Position numbers and translations under genes: made by a program | Assembly (NCBI GenBank): GCA_046081905.1 | Contig: JBJTWS010000309.1 | Span: forward strand, 1 to 12,643 | DNA from: CBW1002 sp046081905 | GTDB taxonomy: Bacteria > Cyanobacteriota > Cyanobacteriia > PCC-6307 > Cyanobiaceae | Direction of reading: 5' to 3' | Length of the DNA: 12,643 nucleotides | Part shown: positions 6,936 through 12,643 of the stretch, in pieces | Position numbering within the stretch: the stretch's first letter is position 1 | How the letters are laid out: every line of letters starts with the position of its first letter | Notes under the pieces: model-generated | The model's input: only the letters and a program-made list of their open reading frames with translations | Databases searched by the model: none | Told to the model about the DNA's origin: nothing

Positions 6936-7232
6936 ATGGAGCGCAGTCACAGCCTGGATCCGCCGATGGCAGGGCTCTCGGAACGGGAACTGGAGATCAT
7001 CGAACTGGTGGCGCAGGGGCTCACCAACCAGGAGATCGCCGACCGCCTGATGATCAGCAAGCGCACGGTGGACAACCACGTCAGCAATATCTTCACCAAG
7101 ACGGGCGTGAAGAACCGCGTCGCCCTGCTGAACTGGGCCATGGACAACGGCAAGATCTGCCGCGATGGCTTCAATTGCTGCGCCCTGGATGGGGATGGGC
7201 CGGCAGGTCGCACAGCAGGGGGACGAGGCTGA
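6936..7232 (+). CDS. pedR: Small LuxR-type regulator, PedR-like
   Basis: A 98-residue DNA-binding protein consisting almost only of a LuxR/GerE helix-turn-helix domain: LSERELEIIELVAQGLTNQE (14-33), then the turn and recognition helix around MISKRTVDNHVSNIF (39-53), ending in KNRVALLNWAM. There is no receiver domain. After the domain comes a cysteine cluster, C75, C81 and C82 (CRDGFNCC). This size, the HTH and the cysteine pair match PedR of Synechocystis (Ssl0564), a regulator whose activity is set by thioredoxin through a conserved cysteine, linking gene expression to photosynthetic electron flow. Orthology is my recognition from memory, not a search. ATG 6936 is preferred for its GGAG site; ATG 6966 is possible. 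The last ~14 Gly/Arg-rich residues overlap the opposing small gene by 62 bases and look non-conserved. Placement next to ndh and nadK genes fits a redox theme. Confidence 0.85.
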   Translation: MERSHSLDPPMAGLSERELEIIELVAQGLTNQEIADRLMISKRTVDNHVSNIFTKTGVKNRVALLNWAMDNGKICRDGFNCCALDGDGPAGRTAGGRG

Positions 7233-7374
7233 AGTCGTCGCCGTCGAACTCGAACAGCTCGGCGTAGGCCAGGCAATCTTCCACGGCGCCGGACACACGC
7301 AGCACTCCTTGGTGGTCGTAGAGACCGATCACGGGCCGTCCCCCGAAGATGCAGAAAGAATTCCAGTTTGAGAC
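7171..7374 (-). CDS. Small conserved-looking protein of unknown function, unusual start
   Basis: I do not recognise this family with certainty. The - strand frame ending TGA at 7171-7173 has strongly biased, coding-like codons (nearly all ending in C or G) through WNSFCIFGGRPVIGLYDHQG and VEDCLAYAELFEFDGDDFSL, so it looks like a real cytosolic acidic protein of about 55-67 residues. The frame has no ATG, GTG or TTG between an ATG at 7491, deep inside the CYTH gene, and a GTG at 7332 that would remove the WNSFCIFGGRP part. The start given (7374) is a GTC whose G is the last base of the CYTH TAG stop; initiation there by coupling is a guess. The alternatives are GTG 7332 (53 residues) or a sequence error. 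It is the last gene of the nadK-CYTH group. Its 3' 62 bases overlap the PedR-like gene. Confidence 0.6.
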   Translation of the reverse strand, partial: VSNWNSFCIFGGRPVIGLYDHQGVLRVSGAVEDCLAYAELFEFDGDDFSLVPLLCDLPAHPHPGRSN

Positions 7375-7919
7375 TAGGGCATCGCGCGCCCCAGCAAGCC
7401 CTCCCGTTCGGCCCCACTCCAGTCCGCCAGGGGACGGCGCGCCAGGGCGGCATTGCTGAGCTCGTGGCGGCCGGTGATCTCCAGGCCACACCAGGGCGGC
7501 ACCACCACCGGCGTGGCGGCATCGGGCAGCTCCACCTCCGCCACCACCAGCGGGGCATTGGCCCCCTCGAACTCGTCCACCACCCAGTCGCCGCCGGGCA
7601 GATCGAGCCCATGGCGCCGCTTGCGCAGCTGCCAGGGGGCCAGGGCCAGCAGGGCTTCGGCATCGCCTGCAGGGATCGCGTACTCGAACTCCTGCCGCAC
7701 CAGGGCCAGCGCGCCGCTCGCCCCGCCGCTCGCCTCACCAGCCGGCGGGGCCGCCTTGAGGGTGAGCCAGCCCTGCTCGCCATCGGACAGCCGCACCCGC
7801 AGGGTGAACCCATCGGAGCGCGCCGAGAGATACCCCTGCGCGAAGCCGCGGCTCCAGCGGATGTGGCGGTGCCAGCCGGGCTGCCGCACCAGAAAACGGC
7901 GTTCGATCTCCAGGGCCAC
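7374..7919 (-). CDS. CYTH / triphosphate tunnel metalloenzyme family protein
   Basis: Member of the CYTH superfamily, whose bacterial members hydrolyse tripolyphosphate or other triphosphates inside an eight-stranded beta tunnel. It is 181 residues from a GTG start at 7919. Seen: N-terminal EIERRF (4-9), in the place of the ExExK signature; QGYLS (28-32); RVR (41-43); LTLK (52-55); RQEFEYAIP (75-83); DEFEG (115-119); AEVEL (127-131); and W-x-G-x-EIT (143-149). The last signature position is arginine (R8), not lysine. An Ala/Gly-rich insert at 58-71 separates two strands. Six bases separate it from the nadK stop upstream, so the two are almost certainly cotranscribed, and its TAG stop abuts the small unknown gene. 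Substrate is not predictable here; adenylate cyclase activity is unlikely for this small single-domain type. Confidence 0.85.
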   Translation of the reverse strand: MALEIERRFLVRQPGWHRHIRWSRGFAQGYLSARSDGFTLRVRLSDGEQGWLTLKAAPPAGEASGGASGALALVRQEFEYAIPAGDAEALLALAPWQLRKRRHGLDLPGGDWVVDEFEGANAPLVVAEVELPDAATPVVVPPWCGLEITGRHELSNAALARRPLADWSGAEREGLLGRAMP

Positions 7920-7925
7920 GGGCGC

Positions 7926-8933
7926 TCAGTTCGGGGAGGGTTCGGCCCCATCCAGGCTGCCGGCCCAGTGGAGCTTGCGGGTGAGGGTGCGGTAGTAGGA
8001 GGGGCTCTGCTCCAGCAGCACGAAGAGGGAAGGATGGGGGCTGCGCTGCACGATGCAGCGATCCCCGGGCTCCAGCTCGGTGGCGTGGGCGCCGTCCTTC
8101 CAGAGCTTCACCCGGCGACTGCTCTCCCCCAGCGGCCACACCGTGAGCCGGGAGCGGGGGGGCACCACCACGGCCCGGCTGGAGAGGCTCATCGGGCAGA
8201 TCGGCGTGATCACGATCGCCTCGATGCCGGGATGCAGGATCGGTCCGCCGGCCGCCATGGCATAGCCCGTGGAGCCGGTGGGGGTGGCGATGATCAGCCC
8301 ATCACCGCGGTACTGATCCACCACCTCGCCGTCGATCTCCAGTTCCAGCACGCAGGTGGGGGAGAGCTGATCCAGGCAGGGGCGCAGGTAGAAGTCGTTG
8401 AGGGCGCAGTGGGCGCCGTCGTTGTCCTCCCCCTGGAGCACCCCGTCGCCCCGGTCCACCATGGCCTCGAGCATCAGCCGCCGCTCCAGGGCAAAGCGAT
8501 CGTCGCGCAGCCGCTGCCAGAGCGAATCGGTGGAGCCGGAGCGGTCTACCTCGCTCTCCTCCTGCCGCTCCTGCGGGGCGGGGTCCGGAGTGGCCCCGTC
8601 CGGCTCACCGTGCTGGTGCAGCTCGAGCAGCCGGGCGTCGTGGGTGAGGAAGCCCAGGTGGCCGCCCACGTTGAAGCTGAGGATCGGCACGTTGTGCCGC
8701 GCCAGGTGCCGGGCCGCCCCGAGCACGGTGCCATCGCCGCCGAGCACGAGGGCCAGATCGGGCAGACGCGGCTCGGTGGCCAGCAGGCCAGGGAAAGGGT
8801 TGCTGCTGAGGCCACTGGCGGCCACCACCACGTGAACCCCTTCGGAGTGAAGGTCGGCAGCCACCCGGCGGGCCTGGCGCTGGGCCGCAAGGCTGCCGGT
8901 GCGCACGATCAGCCAGACCCGCTCAAGCCGCAT
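7926..8933 (-). CDS. nadK: NAD kinase
   Basis: Phosphorylates NAD to NADP using ATP or polyphosphate; it feeds the NADP pool used by photosynthesis. It is 335 residues from ATG 8933. Seen: the family signature GGDGT at 65-69, NVGGHLGFL (88-96), ALNDF (177-181) with the conserved Asn-Asp, GDG (210-212) and TPTGSTGY (217-224), followed by the beta-rich C-terminal half. Between the NGGH-type motif and the next conserved part lies an acidic, low-complexity stretch (about 106-137, rich in E, Q, D, P and S), an insertion that makes the protein somewhat long. The gene starts 15 bases after the ndhE stop and ends six bases before the CYTH gene. It therefore appears to sit in the ndhA-I-G-E operon. 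Confidence 0.95.
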   Translation of the reverse strand: MRLERVWLIVRTGSLAAQRQARRVAADLHSEGVHVVVAASGLSSNPFPGLLATEPRLPDLALVLGGDGTVLGAARHLARHNVPILSFNVGGHLGFLTHDARLLELHQHGEPDGATPDPAPQERQEESEVDRSGSTDSLWQRLRDDRFALERRLMLEAMVDRGDGVLQGEDNDGAHCALNDFYLRPCLDQLSPTCVLELEIDGEVVDQYRGDGLIIATPTGSTGYAMAAGGPILHPGIEAIVITPICPMSLSSRAVVVPPRSRLTVWPLGESSRRVKLWKDGAHATELEPGDRCIVQRSPHPSLFVLLEQSPSYYRTLTRKLHWAGSLDGAEPSPN

Positions 8934-8948
8934 GGGGGCAGCAGCGGC

Positions 8949-9278
8949 CTACCAACGCAGCAGGTTGAAGCGCTCCATGTCCACCGTTTCGCGGTTGCGG
9001 TACAGGGACAGGAGGATGGCCAGGCCCACGGCGGCCTCAGCGGCAGCGACGGTGATCACGAAGATGGCGAACACCTGGCCGCGGATCAGCTGACCGTCGA
9101 GGTAGCTGGAGAAGGCCATGAGGTTGATGTTCACGGCATTGAGCATCAGTTCGATGCTCATCAGCACCCGCACGGCGTTGCGGCTGTTGATCAGGCCCCA
9201 CACGCCGGTGCAGAACAGGATGGCCGCCAGCACCAGATACGACTGCAGCGGAATGGCGGAGGGCAGCTCGAGGGTCAT
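8949..9278 (-). CDS. ndhE: NAD(P)H-quinone oxidoreductase (NDH-1) subunit 4L
   Basis: Small membrane-arm subunit (NuoK homologue) of NDH-1, taking part in coupling quinone reduction to proton movement. It is 109 residues with three predicted membrane helices (about 13-31, 37-58 and 68-92). Seen: the two membrane glutamates typical of NuoK, E43 in MSIELMLNAVN and E81 in VAAAEAAVGLAI. The C-terminal ETVDMERFNLLRW is also typical of cyanobacterial NdhE. It starts seven bases after the ndhG stop, in the conserved ndhA-I-G-E order. Confidence 0.96.
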   Translation of the reverse strand: MTLELPSAIPLQSYLVLAAILFCTGVWGLINSRNAVRVLMSIELMLNAVNINLMAFSSYLDGQLIRGQVFAIFVITVAAAEAAVGLAILLSLYRNRETVDMERFNLLRW

Positions 9279-9285
9279 GGCGGGC

Positions 9286-9918
9286 TCAGGGGGTGGTGGT
9301 CTCGAGGGCGGGCTGCTCGGCGGAGGGGGGCCCCGGCAGCAGCGGCGTGCGGGCCTTCTCGATCAGGCCCTGGTCGGCGGGTTCGCCGGTGATCACGTCG
9401 CTGCTGAACACATCCCGGCGCGCCAGAACGATCGCACCGATCATCGCCATCAGCAGCAGCACCGAGGCCAGCTCAAAGGGAAGCAGGTAATCGCTGAACA
9501 GGTGCTCGCCGATCCGGATCGTGGCCTCCTCGCCCACCGGCTCGGGACCGGGGAGGGCCCAGGGGGTGGTGAAGGCCACCCGCACCAGCAGCACCAGCAG
9601 GCCGCCGCAGACGGCCCCCGAGAGCAGACGGCGCAGGGGCAGCCCGGGAATCGCCGAGAGGTTCTCGCGCTTGTTGACGAGCATGATCGCGAACAGGATC
9701 AACACGTTCACGGCGCCCACGTAGACCAGCACCTGGGCAGCGGCCACGAAGCTGGCGTTGAGCAGCAGGTACAGGCCCGCCACGGACAGGAATACCCCGC
9801 CCAGCAGAAAGGCGGAGTACACGATGTTCGGCAGCAGAACCACCCCGAGGGAGCCGAGCACCAGGGTGACCGACAGCACCAGGAAGCAGAGTTGCTGGGT
9901 GGTGGAAGCGAGCGTCAT
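9286..9918 (-). CDS. ndhG: NAD(P)H-quinone oxidoreductase (NDH-1) subunit 6
   Basis: Membrane-arm subunit (NuoJ homologue) of NDH-1. It is 210 residues with five predicted helices. Seen: the conserved third-helix region VAAAQVLVYVGAVNVLILFA with the following MLVNKRE, the NuoJ/ND6 hallmark, then a loop of about 45 residues, the helix around ELASVLLLMAMIGAIVLARR, and a Pro/Glu/Thr-rich C-terminal tail that is probably soluble. Its ATG shares one base with the ndhI stop (TGATG), so the two are translationally coupled. A GGAG stretch inside the ndhI end may serve as ribosome binding site. Confidence 0.96.
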   Translation of the reverse strand: MTLASTTQQLCFLVLSVTLVLGSLGVVLLPNIVYSAFLLGGVFLSVAGLYLLLNASFVAAAQVLVYVGAVNVLILFAIMLVNKRENLSAIPGLPLRRLLSGAVCGGLLVLLVRVAFTTPWALPGPEPVGEEATIRIGEHLFSDYLLPFELASVLLLMAMIGAIVLARRDVFSSDVITGEPADQGLIEKARTPLLPGPPSAEQPALETTTP

Positions 9919-10547
9919 CAGGGGTTGGCTCCGGAATCGGCCGGGGAGTCCGCGGCTGCGGCGGCCTTGGGCAGGGTGTCGAGCACCTGCTCGGGCAGTT
10001 TGCCTGCCCGCGGCGCAGTGGCGGGAACATCGTGGGGATCCATTACCCCCTTGGGCAGATAGGCCAGTTCCCGCAGAGCGAAGACGGCCGGATCGGAGGT
10101 GACGCTGGTGGGCAGACGTCCGAGGGCGATGTTGTCGTAGTTGAGGCTGTGGCGATCAAAGGCCGAGAGCTCGTACTCCTCGGTCATCGAGAGGCAGTTG
10201 GTGGGGCAGTACTCCACGCAGTTGCCACAGAAGATGCACACTCCGAAATCAATGGAGTAATTGCGCAGTTCCTTCTTTTTGGTGGCCTTGTTCATCACCC
10301 AGTCCACCACCGGCAGGTTGATCGGGCACACCCGCACGCACACCTCACAGGCGATGCACTTGTCGAACTCGTAGTGGATGCGGCCGCGGTAGCGCTCCGA
10401 GGGAATCAGCTTCTCGTAGGGGTACTGCACCGTGATCGGCCGGCGGCGCAGGTGATCGAAGGTCACCGCCAGGCCCTGGGTCATGTACTGGGCCGCGCCC
10501 AGCGCATCGCGGGTGTAGTCACCCACCTTCTTGAGGAAGCCGAACAT
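9918..10547 (-). CDS. ndhI: NAD(P)H-quinone oxidoreductase (NDH-1) subunit I, 2x[4Fe-4S]
   Basis: Ferredoxin-like subunit that carries electrons to the quinone site through two [4Fe-4S] clusters in the connecting module of NDH-1. It is 209 residues from ATG 10547. Seen: two complete CxxCxxCxxxCP motifs, C64/C67/C70/C74 and C104/C107/C110/C114, and the N-terminal amphipathic stretch FGFLKKVGDYTRDAL. After about residue 175 there is an Ala/Pro-rich tail. The frame is open upstream to an ATG at 10643, but the 32 extra residues (Arg/Ser/Ala-rich) lack family likeness, so 10547 is chosen. There is no Shine-Dalgarno site; the upstream bases are pyrimidine-rich. A 127-base gap separates it from ndhA, the widest within this gene group. 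The stop overlaps the ndhG start by one base. Confidence 0.96.
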   Translation of the reverse strand: MFGFLKKVGDYTRDALGAAQYMTQGLAVTFDHLRRRPITVQYPYEKLIPSERYRGRIHYEFDKCIACEVCVRVCPINLPVVDWVMNKATKKKELRNYSIDFGVCIFCGNCVEYCPTNCLSMTEEYELSAFDRHSLNYDNIALGRLPTSVTSDPAVFALRELAYLPKGVMDPHDVPATAPRAGKLPEQVLDTLPKAAAAADSPADSGANP

Positions 10548-10674
10548 GGACCGAGAGGCGAAGAGCAGGAGGGGGATCGGGCTGCGCCCCATGATGGACG
10601 CTGCGCCCGCAAAGCGACGCGCTGGACGGGAGAGCCGGTGCACTGGCTACCGGCCGAACCGGAGCCGCGGGGCC

Positions 10675-11844
10675 TCAGCCGCCGAAGGCCAGCGGGAAGG
10701 CGAGCTTCAGGCCCGCGGTGACCAGCAGGTTCACCAGGGCGATCGGCAGCAGGAATTTCCAGCCCAGATCCAGCAATTGGTCGATGCGCACCCGGGGGGT
10801 GGTCCAGCGCAGCAGGATCGCCACGAACACCAGCAGGTAGGCCTTCAGCACGGTCATCACGATGCCGGTGGCCCCGGTGATCACCTGCACCACGGGCGCA
10901 TCCACCGACTGCCCCAGGGCCCCCGCCAGCCACTCCACCGGCACCGGGAACCCCCAGCCGCCGAGGTACAGCACCGACACCAGCAGGGCCGAGAGCACGA
11001 GGTTGATGTAGCTGCCCAGGTAGAAGAGGGCGAACTTCATGCCGGCGTACTCGGTCTGGTAGCCGGCCACCAGCTCCTCTTCCGCCTCCGGCAGGTCGAA
11101 GGGAAGCCGCTCGCACTCCGCCAGGGCGCAGATCCAGAAGATCAGGAAGCCCACCGGCTGGCGCCAGATGTTCCAGCTGAGAATGCCGGCGCCGGTCTGC
11201 TGATCGACGATGTCGACGGTGCTGAGCGAGTTGCTCATCATCACCACGGCCAGCACCGCCAGGGCCAGGGGGATCTCATAAGAGATCGACTGGGCCGCGG
11301 CCCGCAGGCCCCCCAGCAGGGAGTACTTGTTGTTGGAGGCGTAGCCACTCATCAACAGGCCGATCGGCTGGATCGAGCTCAGGGCGATCCACAGGAAGAT
11401 GCCGATCCCCACGTTGCTGATCAGCAGGTGCTGCCCGAAGGGCACCACCAGCCAGCTGAGGATCACCGGGATCACGACCAGCACTGGGCCGAGGGTGAAG
11501 AGCAACCCATCGGCCCGGGCCGGGATGATGTCCTCCTTGAAGACCAGCTTGATGCCGTCGGCGATGGGCTGGAGCACCCCGAGGGCACCGGCGTACTCCG
11601 GGCCGATCCGCTGCTGCACGGCGGCGGAGATCTTGCGCTCCAGCCAGACGCTCACCAGCACGCCCACCACGGCGGCGGTGAGCACCAGCACCATCGGCAG
11701 GGGCAGCCAGAGCAGGTGGGCGGCGCCGGCACTGATGCCGAAGCCCTGGAGCACGTCGGAGAAGCTGGCCTCCAGATCGAGGCCAGGGCTCACGGTCGCC
11801 GGCACGGCGGCCGTCGCGAGGGATAGGAGGCTGGCGATCACCAT
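10675..11844 (-). CDS. ndhA: NAD(P)H-quinone oxidoreductase (NDH-1) subunit 1
   Basis: Heel subunit (NuoH homologue) of the NDH-1 membrane arm that forms the quinone-access chamber. It is 389 residues from ATG 11844, slightly longer than the usual ~370. Seen: ERKISAAVQQRIGPEYAG (69-86) with ADGIKLVFKED (95-105), and the acidic quinone-loop region ECERLPFDLPEAEEELVAGY (243-262), both invariant in the family, plus about eight hydrophobic helices. A GTG at 11793 (residue 18) would remove a hydrophobic leader and start directly before SPGLDLEASF, so it is a real alternative start. Neither start has a visible Shine-Dalgarno site. gltA ends 75 bases upstream on the same strand. Confidence 0.95.
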   Translation of the reverse strand: MVIASLLSLATAAVPATVSPGLDLEASFSDVLQGFGISAGAAHLLWLPLPMVLVLTAAVVGVLVSVWLERKISAAVQQRIGPEYAGALGVLQPIADGIKLVFKEDIIPARADGLLFTLGPVLVVIPVILSWLVVPFGQHLLISNVGIGIFLWIALSSIQPIGLLMSGYASNNKYSLLGGLRAAAQSISYEIPLALAVLAVVMMSNSLSTVDIVDQQTGAGILSWNIWRQPVGFLIFWICALAECERLPFDLPEAEEELVAGYQTEYAGMKFALFYLGSYINLVLSALLVSVLYLGGWGFPVPVEWLAGALGQSVDAPVVQVITGATGIVMTVLKAYLLVFVAILLRWTTPRVRIDQLLDLGWKFLLPIALVNLLVTAGLKLAFPLAFGG

Positions 11845-11880
11845 GCAGGAGAGGGCAAGGGGCGCGGCTGCGGTGGAGGC

Positions 11881-11886
11881 AACTTA
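11881..11886 (-). promoter_or_regulatory. Candidate -10 box (TAAGTT) before ndhA
   Basis: Read on the - strand, TAAGTT lies 36 bases before the ndhA ATG, within the 75-base gltA-ndhA gap. It matches the TANNNT spacing seen before five + strand genes. No -35 box is clear, and read-through from gltA is also possible. Confidence 0.3.
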
Positions 11887-11919
11887 GGGCGAGGACGAGG
11901 GGGCCGGATGGTTCCTGGA

Positions 11920-12643
11920 TCACCGCGCCTCGAGGGGCTGCCAGGAGCGGCCCTCGGTGCCGGTGTAGATCTGCGTGGGCCGGTAGATGCGGTTGGCCCC
12001 CAGCTGCTCCTTCCAGTGGGCCAGCCAGCCGGCGGTGCGGGCGATCGCGAAGATCGGCGTGAACAGATCCCGCGGGATGCCGAGCTTGCGGTACACGAGC
12101 CCCGAATAGAAGTCCACGTTCGGATAGATGCCCTTCGGGCCGAGGCGCTGGGCGGCCACCTCCTCCAGCCGGCAGGCCAGGTCGTAGAGGGGATCGTGGC
12201 CGAACCGATCGAACAGCTCCTCCGCCAGCCGCTGCAGGATCACGGCGCGGGGATCCTTCACCTTGTACTCACGGTGGCCAAAGCCCATGATCTTCTGCTT
12301 CTCGGCGATGGCCCGATCGAGCCAGGGCTCCACCTGCTCGGCCGTGCAGATCTCCTCGAGCATCGCCAGCACGTCTTCGTTGGCGCCGCCGTGCAGGGGG
12401 CCGGCCAGGGTGCCCACCGCCGAGGCCACCACCGCGTAGGGGTCGGTGAGGGTGCTGGCGGTGACGCGGGCGCTGAAGGTGCTGGCGTTGAGGCTGTGCT
12501 CGGCGTGCAGGATCAGGCAGGCATCGAAGATGCGGGCCGCCAGGGGATCGGGCTCCCGCTCGGTGAGCATGTAGAGGAAGTTGGCGGCGTAGGGCAGATC
12601 GTCGCGGGGCTGGATCGGATCCTGGCCTTTGCGGATCAGCTGG
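11920..12643 (-). CDS. gltA: Citrate synthase, 5' end missing
   Basis: Condenses acetyl-CoA and oxaloacetate to citrate, the entry of the cyanobacterial TCA branch towards 2-oxoglutarate and nitrogen assimilation. The frame is open across the window edge and 240 C-terminal residues are visible; about 130-150 N-terminal residues are outside. Seen: RKGQDPIQPRDDLPYAANFL at the edge; HAEHSLNAS with the catalytic-type histidine; GPLHGGANE with the second active-site histidine; GFGHREYKVKDPRA; YPNVDFYSG with the catalytic aspartate; and the C-terminal RIYRPTQIYTG with an arginine in the CoA/oxaloacetate region. The catalytic triad therefore appears intact. It is followed by ndhA on the same strand. 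The internal ATG at 12570 is not the start, because conserved sequence continues upstream of it. Confidence 0.96.
   Translation of the reverse strand, partial: QLIRKGQDPIQPRDDLPYAANFLYMLTEREPDPLAARIFDACLILHAEHSLNASTFSARVTASTLTDPYAVVASAVGTLAGPLHGGANEDVLAMLEEICTAEQVEPWLDRAIAEKQKIMGFGHREYKVKDPRAVILQRLAEELFDRFGHDPLYDLACRLEEVAAQRLGPKGIYPNVDFYSGLVYRKLGIPRDLFTPIFAIARTAGWLAHWKEQLGANRIYRPTQIYTGTEGRSWQPLEAR

Noticed and set aside
7368..9392. 674-codon open frame on the + strand opposite the CYTH gene, nadK and ndhE
   Set aside because: It is antisense to three well-supported genes. Its composition (His, Gly, Arg, Gln-rich, no domain pattern) is the usual shadow of GC-rich codons with G or C in third position.
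10548..10643. N-terminal extension of ndhI, or a separate small peptide in the ndhA-ndhI gap
   Set aside because: The 32 residues are Arg/Ala/Ser-rich with no known NdhI counterpart and there is no ribosome binding site.
10531..11826. 431-codon open frame on the + strand opposite ndhA
   Set aside because: His/Gln/Gly-rich repeat-like translation antisense to a conserved membrane protein; no independent coding sign.
1..12643. Search for defence systems, CRISPR repeats, transposases, integrases, tRNA or rRNA genes
   Set aside because: None seen on either strand; the window is filled by housekeeping and NDH-1 genes with uniform base and codon use.

Overview
The window is roughly 70% GC by eye. 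It reads as chromosome of a high-GC picocyanobacterium, a marine or freshwater Synechococcus or Cyanobium type. The evidence is a cyanobacterial NDH-1 gene set (ndhF, ndhD, ndhA, ndhI, ndhG, ndhE) beside citrate synthase, NAD kinase, a small PedR-like LuxR regulator and metF. Genes are densely packed. There are 14 protein genes, two of them cut by the window edges. I see no RNA gene, mobile element, CRISPR array or phage remnant, and no gene-free stretch over 300 bases.

Left half, + strand: the 3' part of ndhF, then ndhD (the two large antiporter-like proton-pumping subunits of NDH-1), a small LapA-domain (DUF1049) membrane protein, scpA (kleisin partner of SMC) and a nucleotidyltransferase with a left-handed beta-helix tail (sugar-1-phosphate guanylyl/nucleotidyltransferase type). 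The last runs 66 bases into the 3' end of the opposing metF.

Middle: metF (- strand) and the PedR-like regulator (+ strand) are divergent across a 56-base gap. The regulator then converges on, and overlaps, a small unrecognised - strand gene.

Right half, - strand, in transcription order: gltA (partial), ndhA, ndhI, ndhG, ndhE, nadK, a CYTH/triphosphate-tunnel protein and the small unknown gene. From ndhI onward the genes are 0 to 15 bases apart or overlap, so they look like one operon joining NDH-1 membrane-arm and Fe-S subunits to NADP synthesis.

The theme is respiratory and cyclic electron transport plus nicotinamide and one-carbon metabolism, with housekeeping genes between. I do not see an undescribed multi-gene system. 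The points most worth a second look are the small unknown gene with no normal start codon, the redox-type cysteine tail of the regulator, two convergent gene-tail overlaps, and TANNNT promoter-like hexamers at a nearly constant distance before six genes.
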